This document shows positions 41,406 through 50,409 of a DNA stretch of 64,000 nt, in pieces. Below the pieces are notes generated by a model, which made no database searches, was not told the origin of the DNA, and saw only the letters and a program-made list of their open reading frames with translations. The translations under genes and the position numbers were made by a program. The stretch is from positions 62,001 to 126,000 of the forward strand of contig NZ_CP007128.1 in NCBI RefSeq assembly GCF_000522985.1, given 5' to 3'. Numbering within the stretch: the first letter of the stretch is position 1; each line of letters opens with the position of its first letter. Source of the stretch: Gemmatirosa kalamazoonensis (GTDB taxonomy: Bacteria > Gemmatimonadota > Gemmatimonadetes > Gemmatimonadales > Gemmatimonadaceae).

Positions 41406-41689
41406 GTTTCTGTGCCCGGGATCACCGGCCGGCGCGATTCGGCCTGGTGACAGAGCGGGGGCGTCGTGACATACTTCGCCCGCCTTTCCCGCCATTGTTC
41501 GGTCCGCCGTGTGCCCTCGCCGGCGCCGGCCGCGAGCCGCACGAGCGCCTCTGCAGTCGACGTCCGCCGACGCCGTCGTCCACCGCTGCACCGGCCGGCC
41601 GCCGCCCGGTCCCCCGCCGCACCGCCGCTGCCACCGGCGCGGTCGGCCTCCTTCCCGCGGCGACCGTCACCACGCACAGGAGGAACGTC

Positions 41690-43477
41690 GTGCCCCATCG
41701 CGCATGGGCCGGACCCGCTCGCGCCGCATCCGCGCTGCTGCTGCTCCTCGGCGCGCTCGCCTGCTCGCCCGACGGCGGGCCCGCCGTCACGTCGCCGCGC
41801 GAGCGCGCCAGTCTGACCCAGGGAGTGGCGGCCAGCGCGACGCCCGGGGCGGCCTTCACCTGGACGTGCACCGCCGCCGGGCTCAAGCCGCGCCAGTGCG
41901 CGTTCGACGGGAGCACGAGCACCGCGAGCGCGACGGGCGTCGCGATCGTCTCGTACACGTGGACCTGGGGCGACGGTCGCTCCGAGACGAAGCAAGTGCC
42001 GACGACGAAGAACACATGGCCGAGCACCGGCGTGTACACGGTGACGCTCACCGTGACGGACGCGAAGGGACTGACCGGGTCCGTGTCGAAGCAGGTGCCC
42101 GTCGGCGTGGCCGCGCCGACGAATCAGCCGCCGACGGCCGCGATCTCCGCGCCGGCGAACAACGCCACGTTCGCGCAGGGCTCGACCGTGACGTTCACGG
42201 GCGCCGGGGCGGACCCCGAAGACGGCGTGCTGTCGGGCGCGTCGCTCGTGTGGACCAGCTCCCGGGACGGCCAGCTCGGCACCGGTGCGTCGCTCACGAA
42301 GACGACGCTCACCGTGGGCGCGCATACGATCACGCTGACTGCCACCGACTCGAAGGGCGCGACGGCCACCGCGACGCGGTCGATCACGATCACCGCCGCG
42401 CCACCGCCGCCCCCGCCGCCGAGCGGGCGGTGGATGACCGGCTACTACGCCGGCTACCAGCAGGCGGAGTACCCGGTGGCGAACGTCGACTTCTCGTACA
42501 TCACGCACCTCATCGTCGCAGCGGCACAGCCGAACTTCAGCGGCGGGTTGGACACGCACTTCTACGTCGACCCGGTGAACGGGCCGATCATGGCGAAGGC
42601 GCTCACGACGCGCGCGCACGCGGCGGGGCGTAAGGCGATCATGATGATCGGCGGCGACGGCTGGCACGCGCAGCTCGTGAGCGCGACGTCGAGCGCGAAC
42701 CGCACGAAGTTCATCACGAACCTCGTCGCCGCGATGAACGCCCTCGGCTTCGACGGCGTGGACGTCGACTGGGAGCCGATCGACGCGGCGGACAAGCCGC
42801 GCGTGCTGCAGCTGCTGAGGGACATCCGCGCGGCGAAGCCGAACGCGATCATCACGTTCCCGGTGGGGTGGCTCAACACGAACTTCCCCGGCGACGCCGA
42901 CCCCTGGTACGCCCAGGTCGCCCCGCTCGTCGACCAGATGAACGTGATGAGCTACGAGATGGCCGACAACTGGGGCGGCTGGGTGAGCTGGCACTCCAGC
43001 GCGCTGTTCGGCAGCGCGGGCAACCGACCGAGCTCGGTCTCCAGCACGATCGCCATGTACCACGGGCTCGGCATCCCGCTCTCGAAGCTCGGAGCGGGGA
43101 TCGGGGCGTACGGCTCGTGCTGGCAGGGGGTGAGCACCATGCTCACGAACATCGACAACACGCCGGCGACGGTCGTGGCGAGCGACAACGACATGAGCTT
43201 CACGAACATCATGACGCTGTACTACAAGGCGAGCGCGTATCGGTGGGACGCGACCGCGCAGGTCGGGTACCTCAGCTTCTCGTCGCCAACGGGGCCGGAC
43301 CGTTGTACAATGGTGTCCTACGACGATCCGCAATCCGTTGCCGCCAAGGGCGCGTACGTGAAGAGCCAGGGTGTCGGCGGCGCGATGATGTGGACGATCA
43401 ATCAGCAGTACCTGCCGAACGCCGCCGCCGGCCAGCGCGACCCCCTCCTCCGCGCGGCGTACACCGCCATGCAGTGA
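41690..43477 (+). CDS. GH18 chitinase-like lipoprotein, copy 4 of 5 (PKD-Ig-GH18)
   Basis: 595 residues from GTG 41690 (AGGAGG upstream; the frame is open to 41447). Lipobox LLGALAC. Here a PKD-like domain (about 50-140, YTWTWGDGRSET...GVYTVTLTVTDAKG) replaces the FN3 of copies 1-3. The Ig-like domain (about 146-240) and the Pro-rich linker PPPPPPP precede GH18 (from about 246) with FDGVDVDWEP. The barrel starts YYAGYQQAEYPVANVDF and is the most diverged of the five. Only 48 bases separate it from copy 5, so the two are probably co-transcribed. Confidence 0.92.
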   Translation: MPHRAWAGPARAASALLLLLGALACSPDGGPAVTSPRERASLTQGVAASATPGAAFTWTCTAAGLKPRQCAFDGSTSTASATGVAIVSYTWTWGDGRSETKQVPTTKNTWPSTGVYTVTLTVTDAKGLTGSVSKQVPVGVAAPTNQPPTAAISAPANNATFAQGSTVTFTGAGADPEDGVLSGASLVWTSSRDGQLGTGASLTKTTLTVGAHTITLTATDSKGATATATRSITITAAPPPPPPPSGRWMTGYYAGYQQAEYPVANVDFSYITHLIVAAAQPNFSGGLDTHFYVDPVNGPIMAKALTTRAHAAGRKAIMMIGGDGWHAQLVSATSSANRTKFITNLVAAMNALGFDGVDVDWEPIDAADKPRVLQLLRDIRAAKPNAIITFPVGWLNTNFPGDADPWYAQVAPLVDQMNVMSYEMADNWGGWVSWHSSALFGSAGNRPSSVSSTIAMYHGLGIPLSKLGAGIGAYGSCWQGVSTMLTNIDNTPATVVASDNDMSFTNIMTLYYKASAYRWDATAQVGYLSFSSPTGPDRCTMVSYDDPQSVAAKGAYVKSQGVGGAMMWTINQQYLPNAAAGQRDPLLRAAYTAMQ

Positions 43478-43525
43478 GCCGGGCATCGTCGGCGCCCACC
43501 GTCCATCAGAGTCGAGGGTAGTTTC

Positions 43526-44716
43526 GTGTCTCTTCGCGCCTCGTCGGCCGCGGTGCGCGCCGCGGCGACGCTGCTCCTCCTCGGGGCGCAGGGGTGTCTG
43601 TCCGACCACTCGTCCGCCGCCGTCGGGCCCGAGGAGCCGTCGCCCCCGGGCCCGGTGTCGGCGGGCGAGCGCTGGGTCACCGGCTACTACGTCGGCTACC
43701 AGCGCGAGCTGTACCCGGAGACCGCCGTCGACTTCACGAATCTCACGCACATCGTGGTCGGCGCGGCGATCCCGACGCCCGCGGGCGGCGTGGAGACCCA
43801 TTTCTTCATCGACGACGTGAACGGGCCGGTGATGGCGAAGGCGCTCACGGCCCGCGCGCACGCGGCGGGCCGCAAGGCCATCGTCATGATCGGCGGCGAC
43901 GGGTTCCACGACCAGCTCGCGAGCGCGGCGTCGACTGCGAACCGCGCGCGCTTCGTCGCGAACCTCGTGCAGACCATGAACACCCTCGGCTTCGACGGGG
44001 TCGACGTCGACTGGGAGCCGGTGGACGACGCGGACAAGCCGGTGGTGCTGCAGTTCCTGAAGGATCTGCGCGCCGCGAAGCCGGGGATGGTGATCACGTT
44101 CCCGGCGGGATGGGTGAACACGAACTTCGGCGCCGACGCGTGGTATGCGCAGCTCGCGCCGCTCGTCGACCAGTTCAACCTCATGACGTACGAGATGGCC
44201 GACAACTGGGGCGGCTGGGTGAGCTGGCACTTCGCGGCGCTCTCCGGCGAGGCCGGCAACCGCCCGAGCTCCATCGCCGGTACGGTGGCCGCCTATCGGC
44301 GCATCGGCGTGCCCGCCGCGAAGCTCGGCGTCGGTGTCGGCGCGTACGGCTCCTGCTGGCAGGGCGTCTCCACCATGCTGCAGCCGCTCGACGGCACCCG
44401 CGCGGGGGTCGTCGCCGGAGACAACGACATCTCGTACGCGCACATCGTCGGGAGCTACTACAACGCGACCGCGTATCGGTGGGACAGCACGGCGCACGCG
44501 AGCTATCTGAGCTACGCCACGGCGACGGGGCCCGCGCGGTGCACGATGATCTCCTACGAGGACCCCCGCTCGGTGGCCGACAAGGCGGCGTACGTGCGGA
44601 GCCAGGGCCTCGGCGGCGTGATGATGTGGACGATCAACGAGCAGCACGTCCCATCGGCGGCGAGCGGGCAGCAGGATCCGCTGCTGCGCGCCGCGTACGG
44701 CGCACTCTTCCCGTAG
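43526..44716 (+). CDS. GH18 chitinase-like lipoprotein, copy 5 of 5 (GH18 only)
   Basis: 396 residues from GTG 43526 with GAGGG upstream. Signal peptide with lipobox-like GAQGC-L. There is no FN3, PKD or Ig module: the GH18 barrel starts at about residue 49 after a short Pro-rich linker. The catalytic FDGVDVDWEP is intact. The reduced architecture suggests a version that does not need accessory substrate-binding modules. Ends in SAASGQQDPLLRAAYGALFP, related to the tails of copies 1-4. Confidence 0.92.
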   Translation: MSLRASSAAVRAAATLLLLGAQGCLSDHSSAAVGPEEPSPPGPVSAGERWVTGYYVGYQRELYPETAVDFTNLTHIVVGAAIPTPAGGVETHFFIDDVNGPVMAKALTARAHAAGRKAIVMIGGDGFHDQLASAASTANRARFVANLVQTMNTLGFDGVDVDWEPVDDADKPVVLQFLKDLRAAKPGMVITFPAGWVNTNFGADAWYAQLAPLVDQFNLMTYEMADNWGGWVSWHFAALSGEAGNRPSSIAGTVAAYRRIGVPAAKLGVGVGAYGSCWQGVSTMLQPLDGTRAGVVAGDNDISYAHIVGSYYNATAYRWDSTAHASYLSYATATGPARCTMISYEDPRSVADKAAYVRSQGLGGVMMWTINEQHVPSAASGQQDPLLRAAYGALFP

Positions 44717-44758
44717 CGCAGGACGCAACCGAATGCTGCGCGGACGGTAGGCGGATCC

Positions 44759-44764
44759 TATATT
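44759..44764 (+). promoter_or_regulatory. -10-like TATATT before the GH44 gene
   Basis: TATATT stands alone in a GC-rich gap and lies within the loop of a short inverted repeat (ggcgga/tccgcc). No convincing -35 is seen. It would start a transcript of the GH44 gene at about 44771. Confidence 0.35.
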
Positions 44765-44844
44765 CGGTCCGCCCTCCCTTCTCTGCCGCCCGGGTCCCGT
44801 TGGACATCTCGGACCCCGCGCGCCGGCCACGCCGTTCGCCGAAG

Positions 44845-46605
44845 ATGCGTCAGCAGTCCCCCTCCCCCCGCCGTACCCGTCGTGCGCTCGCGCGGCGCAT
44901 CGTCCCCCTCGCCTTGGTCGTCGCCGCCGCCGCGATCGCGGCGTGCCGCGTGGGCGACGCGGAGGAACGGAGCGACGGCACCCTCCGTGAGACCGCCGCC
45001 GACTCGCAGCCCGCGCGCTTCGCGATCGACGCGTCGACGCGCTTCCCGATCTCGCGGTACATCTACGGGATCAACGGCTACGGTGCACCACACGACTCCA
45101 GCGCGCCGGAGTGGCCGAGTGGTGTGACGCTGAGCCGCTTCGGCGGCAACCGGCTGACCGCGTACAACTGGGAGAACAACGCGAGCAACGCGGGGCGCGA
45201 CTGGAACTACCAGAACGACGACTACCTCGGCGGCGGCACGACGCCTGGCGAGGCGGTGCGCGTGCGTGTGGACGGCGCGGCGGCACGCGGTGCGGGCACG
45301 ATCGTCACGGTGCCGATGATCGGCTACGTGGCGCGCGACATGGACGAGACGAGCGTGGGCACCGACCCCACAACGCTACATGCGCGCCTCGCGGCGCGGT
45401 TCGTCCGGAGCCTCCCGAGCAAGCGTGGGACGCTCGCGCTCGCGCCCGACGTGGACGACAGCGCGGTGTACCAGGACGAGTTCGTGTACTGGCTCACCCA
45501 CCGCGCGCCGCGCGTGGCGCGCAGCGATACGACCCCGCTGTTCTTCGCGCTCGACAACGAGCCGGACGTGTGGGGCGCGACGCACGAGGAGATCATGCCG
45601 AAGGTCGGCGGCAAGATGGCGACGCTGACGTACGACGAGTTCATCGATCGGACGATCTCGTACGCGCGCGCCGTCAAGGCGGTCGCCCCCGACGCGCTCG
45701 TGTTCGGGCCCGGCACCGCGACGTGGACCGGCGCAACGACGTTCGCTCGCTACCCCACCCCGGACCCGAAGTACGGTCGGCAGGACTTCCTCGACGTGTA
45801 CCTCGACCGCATGCGCGACGCGGAGCGCGCCGGCGGCCGGCGCCTGCTCGACGTGCTCGACCTCCACTGGTATCCCGAGATCCAGGTCGACGGCTCGAAG
45901 ATCGACGACGACATGGCGACGCAGACGCCCGCCATGGTGCAGGCGCGCCTGCAGGCGCCGCGGTCGCTATGGGACTCGACGTACGACGAGAAGAGCTGGG
46001 TGAGCGGCGTGCGGGGCGGGCCGATCCGGCTGCTGCCGCTGCTGCGCGAGAAGATCGCGGCCCACTACCCGGGGACGAAGATCGCCATCTCGGAGTACTT
46101 CTACGGCCGCGGGGGCGACATCTCCGGCGGCATCGCGCAGGCCGACGTGTTAGGCATCTTCGGGCGCGAGGGTGTGTTCGCCGCGACGCTCTGGCCGACC
46201 GCGAACACGGCGGCGGTGCCGTACGGCGGCAACGCGGACCGCGCCTACCGCTACATCGTGGGCGCGTTCCGGATGTACCGCGACTACGACGGCCGCGGCG
46301 GCGGGTTCGGCGGCGTGGGGCTCGCGGCGCACACGTCCACGCCGCGCACGACGTCGGTCTACGCGAGCACCGACGACGGCGACGCGTCGCGTGTGGTGCT
46401 GGTCGCGATCAACAAGCTCGCGCGGCCGCGGCCCGCTGTGATCGAGGTCGCCGGCGTCAGCGGCTGGCGCACGATGGAGGTCTACACGTTGACGGCCGAC
46501 GCGCCCGGCCCACAACGGGCCGCGGTCGTGCCGCTCGACGGCGGCAGCGCGGTGCCCTACACGATGCCGCCGCTGAGCGTGAGCACGCTCGTGCTGCGTC
46601 GCTGA
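44845..46605 (+). CDS. GH44 family endoglucanase/xyloglucanase-like lipoprotein
   Basis: 586 residues from ATG 44845. Signal peptide with lipobox AAIAAC-R. GH44 features: ISRYIYGINGYG, GGNRLTAYNWENNASNAG and NYQNDDYLGG near the N-terminus, the acid/base Glu in FALDNEPDVWG (about residue 238), DLHWYPE, and the nucleophile Glu in KIAISEYFYG (about residue 416). A C-terminal beta-sandwich follows the TIM barrel. GH44 enzymes are retaining beta-1,4-glucanases (cellulose, xyloglucan). It follows the chitinase array and precedes the exopolysaccharide locus; whether it trims host, plant or self polysaccharide cannot be told. Confidence 0.93.
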   Translation: MRQQSPSPRRTRRALARRIVPLALVVAAAAIAACRVGDAEERSDGTLRETAADSQPARFAIDASTRFPISRYIYGINGYGAPHDSSAPEWPSGVTLSRFGGNRLTAYNWENNASNAGRDWNYQNDDYLGGGTTPGEAVRVRVDGAAARGAGTIVTVPMIGYVARDMDETSVGTDPTTLHARLAARFVRSLPSKRGTLALAPDVDDSAVYQDEFVYWLTHRAPRVARSDTTPLFFALDNEPDVWGATHEEIMPKVGGKMATLTYDEFIDRTISYARAVKAVAPDALVFGPGTATWTGATTFARYPTPDPKYGRQDFLDVYLDRMRDAERAGGRRLLDVLDLHWYPEIQVDGSKIDDDMATQTPAMVQARLQAPRSLWDSTYDEKSWVSGVRGGPIRLLPLLREKIAAHYPGTKIAISEYFYGRGGDISGGIAQADVLGIFGREGVFAATLWPTANTAAVPYGGNADRAYRYIVGAFRMYRDYDGRGGGFGGVGLAAHTSTPRTTSVYASTDDGDASRVVLVAINKLARPRPAVIEVAGVSGWRTMEVYTLTADAPGPQRAAVVPLDGGSAVPYTMPPLSVSTLVLRR

Positions 46606-46630
46606 CGCGCGCGATGCTCCGCGTCGCGGC

Positions 46631-47698
46631 TCAGCGCGACGCGGATCGCAGCTCCGGGCGCGCCGCCATCACGCGCGACGCATCGCGCTCCGCCCGCCGT
46701 GCCCGCACGTAGCGCGCGAGCGAGCGCACGCGGCCGCCCAACGACCCCGCGTGCGTACCGACGCCGGAGAAGTACTGGAGCCCGTAGACGAACGTGGCGC
46801 CCGCGATCGCCACGCGTTCCGCGCCGAGTGTGGCAAGGGCGAGCGAGGCGCCCATGGCGAGCCACGCGAGCGCGCGCCCGAAGCGCGGCGCGAGCGCGCT
46901 GGCGAGCAGCATCGGGCGCGACGCGGGATTCATGAGGAACAGGAAGCGCCACGGGTTCGCCCACGTCGCCTGCGGGTGCTTCTGCCAGACGCGCATGTCG
47001 GCCACGCCGTACGCCGCGGAACGGCGCATCCACGCGCTCGTGCTGCGGTGGTCCGAGGCGCTCAGCGCGGTCGCGCCATCGGCGAACGCGAGCTCGCAGC
47101 CGGCGAGGTCGAGGCGCACACCGAGCTCCGCGTCCTCGGAGAGCCGGAACGCCGGGTCGAAGCCGCCGACGGCGAAGTACTCGGCGCGCGCGAACGAGAC
47201 GTTGCCGGTATAGAGGTTCGTGCCGCGCAGCGCGACGCGGCCGGCGCGCACGTTCCGCTCGAGCTTCTCGAACAGGTACATGTGGCAGCGCTCGAACAGC
47301 GGCTGCGTCTCCGCCGACTCGATGCGGATGCGGCCGAGGACCACGCGCCGCGTGCCGGGGGGATGGGCCGCGAGGTGTTCGGCGAGGAACGTCGGTGCGA
47401 CATGCATGTCGTCGTCGACGATCACGACGAGATCGCCCCGCGCCTGCCCCAACGCGCGGTGGCGAGCCGCCGCCGGCCCCGCGTTAGGCTGCGTGAGCGC
47501 TCGCAGCACGTACGGCAGCCCGAGCGCCTCGAGCTGCAGCGCGACCGGCTCCGCGGATCCGTCGTCGACGACGACGACCTCGAAGCGGTCGGGCCCGATC
47601 GTCTGCGTCGCGAGCTCGCCGAGGAGGCGTGCGACGGAGTCGGCGCGGTTGTACGTCGCGATGACGACGCTCACCGCCGGCGTGGGGGCGGTGGTCAT
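46631..47698 (-). CDS. GT2-family glycosyltransferase
   Basis: 355 residues. GT-A fold: VSVVIATYNRADSVARLL, VVVVDDGSAEP, the DXD in VVIVDDDMH and the acceptor segment GGFDPAFRLSEDAELGVRL. The C-terminal part has a TM-prone region (ALAWLAMGASLALATLG). It overlaps the upstream acyltransferase by ATGA and likely adds one sugar to the repeat unit of the exopolysaccharide. Confidence 0.9.
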   Translation of the reverse strand: MTTAPTPAVSVVIATYNRADSVARLLGELATQTIGPDRFEVVVVDDGSAEPVALQLEALGLPYVLRALTQPNAGPAAARHRALGQARGDLVVIVDDDMHVAPTFLAEHLAAHPPGTRRVVLGRIRIESAETQPLFERCHMYLFEKLERNVRAGRVALRGTNLYTGNVSFARAEYFAVGGFDPAFRLSEDAELGVRLDLAGCELAFADGATALSASDHRSTSAWMRRSAAYGVADMRVWQKHPQATWANPWRFLFLMNPASRPMLLASALAPRFGRALAWLAMGASLALATLGAERVAIAGATFVYGLQYFSGVGTHAGSLGGRVRSLARYVRARRAERDASRVMAARPELRSASR

Positions 47699-48390
47699 GT
47701 CGCCGGAGATTGGCTGGCGGGGTCGCGGAGACGGTCGTGCCGACGGCGCGGCGGCGCGTCTTCGCCCATGATGCCGATGACCTCGCCCCGCGGGCCGGCC
47801 ACGCGCGCGTTAGGCGGCACGTCGCGCGTGACCACGGCGCCGGCGCCGACGAACGCGCCGTCGCCGATGGTGACGCCCGGCAGGATCGTCGCGCACGCGC
47901 CGATCCAGACGCCGTCGCCGATGGTTACCGGCGCGTGATAGATGTCGCCCGCGCGCTGGGTGCTCGGCCCCATCTCGTGGTTCGTCGTGATGATGACGAC
48001 GTGGTGGCCCAACGCGCAGTGCGCGCCGATGCGGACCGGCGCGTTCAGCTCGATGTGTGCGGGCGAGTTGATGAACGTGCGCGTGCCGACGGAGAGGCGC
48101 TCGTAGATGTTCCCCGTGCCCCAGAGCGTGAGCGGCCCGGCGACGCGCACACGTGGCGCGACGTCGAAGCCCGCGAGGCGGTACAGCGTGCCACGGACGA
48201 CGTTGAACGCGCCGAACGGGATCCGACGCTCGAGCACGCGGGCGAGCGCGAGGCGCGGGTGCAGCTCCTCGCGCTGCGCGGCGAGGTACTGCCGCACGCG
48301 GGCCCACCGGCCGGGCACCGCGCGCGCAGCGTCGCGGTCGACAGGCGCCGCCGGGGGCGCGGATGGCCCGGCCAGCCGCGAGGTCGACAT
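47695..48390 (-). CDS. left-handed beta-helix (hexapeptide) acyltransferase
   Basis: 231 residues from ATG 48390 (GTG 48399 is also possible). The hexapeptide region has IELNAPVRIGAHCALGHHVVIIT, then VTIGDGVWIGACATILPGVTIGDGAFVGAGAVVTRDVPPN. This is the WbbJ / maltose O-acetyltransferase type with the catalytic His in TTNHEMG. It O-acetylates a sugar from acetyl-CoA in the cytoplasm. Between the polymerase and a GT2, it probably decorates the repeat unit. Confidence 0.9.
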   Translation of the reverse strand: MSTSRLAGPSAPPAAPVDRDAARAVPGRWARVRQYLAAQREELHPRLALARVLERRIPFGAFNVVRGTLYRLAGFDVAPRVRVAGPLTLWGTGNIYERLSVGTRTFINSPAHIELNAPVRIGAHCALGHHVVIITTNHEMGPSTQRAGDIYHAPVTIGDGVWIGACATILPGVTIGDGAFVGAGAVVTRDVPPNARVAGPRGEVIGIMGEDAPPRRRHDRLRDPASQSPAT

Positions 48391-48407
48391 CGAGTGCACG
48401 GTGGGGC

Positions 48408-50105
48408 TCACAGCGGGGGCTCGCCGGCGGACGCGGGCGCGCCTGCCGTTAGGCGGTCGTCGGCCGGGGCGCGGCGCGCGACATGCTGGGCACCGAGCAG
48501 CCGCGCGGAGGCCGGCCACGCGCCAGTGGCGCGCGCGAGCTTGCCGCTCGCCGCGAGTGCGAGCGCCAGCAGCGTGGTGGCGTAGCTCGCCTGCGTGCCC
48601 ATGTCGCCCCAGGCGAGATTGATGTACGACACGATGACAGCGAGCACCGTGACCGCGATAGTGCGATCGACCGGATCGCGCGCGTTTCGATAGCTGCGTG
48701 CGGCGAGGAAGACGCCGATGGGAATCGGCATCCATATGAAAGTGAAACCAACGATGCCGCTGACGCCGAGCAGCCAGAGCAGACTGTTGTGCGCCGTGAG
48801 GCGGTACTGCGGCATGTAGACGGAGATGTCGGCCGCCTTCACGATCTCGAGGTACTCGTGTCCCCACCCCGACCCAATGACCGGGTTCACCTTCAGCGTC
48901 GCGAGCAGATTGAAGTTCTCCATCTCGCGCCACATGTTCGACGGGTCGTTCACGTCGCTCACGGACATGAACTCGTGCCCCGGCTTGAAGATGCCGCCCT
49001 CGTGCGACTTGGCGATCACGAGATAGGCGGCGAGCAGCGGCAGCATCGCGACGGCCCCGCGCGTCATCCGGCGCTTGATCGGCCCGCGCAGCAACACATA
49101 GAGCAGGCCGAAGCTCGCAGCCACACTCACGTACGCGATACGCCGGTCGTTGAGGACGATGCCGGTGAAGGTCCACGCGACGATGGCGAGCGTCGGCAGG
49201 ACCAGACGGCGCCGCGGCCGGTGGATCCACGCCGCACACCACATGAACATCACGACGACATACAGCACCGAGTCCTCGTGGTCGGTCATCGCCTCGGGCT
49301 CGATGCCGCGCGGCCATGCATCGTGGAGGAGGAAGTACGAGCCGAAGAAGATCTTCAGGCACGCGCCCGCCGTCACGAGCAGCGCCGCGATCACGAAGTC
49401 GCGCCGGTCGCGGAATGCGTACGTGAACAGCGCCAGTTGCAGGGGCATCAGCGCGAGGTGGCGGATCTGGAACAGCGACGAGCGCGCGTCGCCTCCGCGC
49501 AACACCCCGGACACCTCGAGCACCGCGAGGACCACGAGCGATGCGATCCCGGACACGAGCAGAATGCGCACGCTCGGCGCCCACCCTTCCGTGTCGATCC
49601 GCTGACCGCGCAGCGCACGCAGCGCCGCCAGGCCGATGAGCACCACGTAGAGCATCTCGGTGCCGCTGATCGCGAGCGCGCCGACGCCCGTGACGCGACT
49701 GAGGTATCCATTCAACAGCTCTTCGAGCGGCTTCAGGAAATGCTCGTACAGGATGCCGCTCGCTTGGATCTCGTATTGCTCGGTGACGCTTCGAGGCGGC
49801 GTGAAGGCCACCGCCGTGGGCACCAGCAGCGTGAACACGACGTACCGCAGCGGGAGCGTCCACAGCGCGTACGCGACCATGGCCAGCACGGCGGGGCCGG
49901 CCGCCGCCGCCGGGTTGTCGGTGGCGAGCAGGGCGAGCGCGGATGCCACCGCCACGGCGGCCACGACCCAACGAGCCCGCGACGCGCGCCCGCCCGCCGC
50001 GGGTGCCGGGCGCCGGCGGCCGCCGAACAGCCGACGGGCGGGGACGGCGGGCGGGGTCGACCAGCCATCGCCCGTCGAACCGACAGGCGGCAGCGTCGTG
50101 TGCAT
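48408..50105 (-). CDS. O-antigen ligase/polymerase-like membrane protein (Wzy/WaaL family)
   Basis: 565 residues with about 11-12 TM helices. The large periplasmic loop has the family pattern (FKPGHEFMSVSDVNDPSNMWREMENFNLL, VIGSGWGHEYLEI, AHNSLLWLLGVSGIVGF), including the HNSLLW segment of Wzy_C proteins. The Pro/Ala-rich N- and C-termini are extra. It most likely polymerises lipid-linked repeat units or ligates the glycan. It heads a three-gene minus-strand unit with the acyltransferase and GT2. Confidence 0.88.
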   Translation of the reverse strand: MHTTLPPVGSTGDGWSTPPAVPARRLFGGRRRPAPAAGGRASRARWVVAAVAVASALALLATDNPAAAAGPAVLAMVAYALWTLPLRYVVFTLLVPTAVAFTPPRSVTEQYEIQASGILYEHFLKPLEELLNGYLSRVTGVGALAISGTEMLYVVLIGLAALRALRGQRIDTEGWAPSVRILLVSGIASLVVLAVLEVSGVLRGGDARSSLFQIRHLALMPLQLALFTYAFRDRRDFVIAALLVTAGACLKIFFGSYFLLHDAWPRGIEPEAMTDHEDSVLYVVVMFMWCAAWIHRPRRRLVLPTLAIVAWTFTGIVLNDRRIAYVSVAASFGLLYVLLRGPIKRRMTRGAVAMLPLLAAYLVIAKSHEGGIFKPGHEFMSVSDVNDPSNMWREMENFNLLATLKVNPVIGSGWGHEYLEIVKAADISVYMPQYRLTAHNSLLWLLGVSGIVGFTFIWMPIPIGVFLAARSYRNARDPVDRTIAVTVLAVIVSYINLAWGDMGTQASYATTLLALALAASGKLARATGAWPASARLLGAQHVARRAPADDRLTAGAPASAGEPPL

Positions 50106-50154
50106 CGGGTGCTGTCTGAGGGGAGATGCGCGCGGCGGGCGCCGCTGGACGCGG

Positions 50155-50304
50155 CTACAGCCGCGGTAGGACGAGCACGAGCAGGAACACGTAAATCGCC
50201 ACGAAGGCGGCGAAGCCCACGACCGTACGACGAAGCCCGCGCAGCGCCATGCGGTCCCGAGCGGCGACCATGGGGAGGCCGACGCTCACCAACAGTATTG
50301 ACAT
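50155..50304 (-). CDS. 49-residue membrane peptide upstream of the polymerase
   Basis: ATG 50304 to TAG 50155. Two hydrophobic stretches (SILLVSVGLPMVAA and TVVGFAAFVAIYVFLLVLVLP) flank a basic loop (RDRMALRGLRRT). It lies 49 bases upstream of the polymerase gene on the same strand, in an AT-richer region suited to a promoter. It is too short for family assignment and could be spurious. Confidence 0.5.
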   Translation of the reverse strand: MSILLVSVGLPMVAARDRMALRGLRRTVVGFAAFVAIYVFLLVLVLPRL

Positions 50305-50409
50305 AAGAATCAGCTTACGCACTAATTGACTCCAGCTGGTCCTTCCGCCCGGTCGCCGCGCTCACGTCTGCGCCCCATCGCGACCACCGCTTGGCGCCGT
50401 AGGGCGTCC

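Noticed and set aside
41300-44830. 1176-codon antisense frame across chitinases 4 and 5
   Set aside because: Same Arg/Val/His-rich shadow composition; the plus-strand genes have domains, signal peptides and SD sites.
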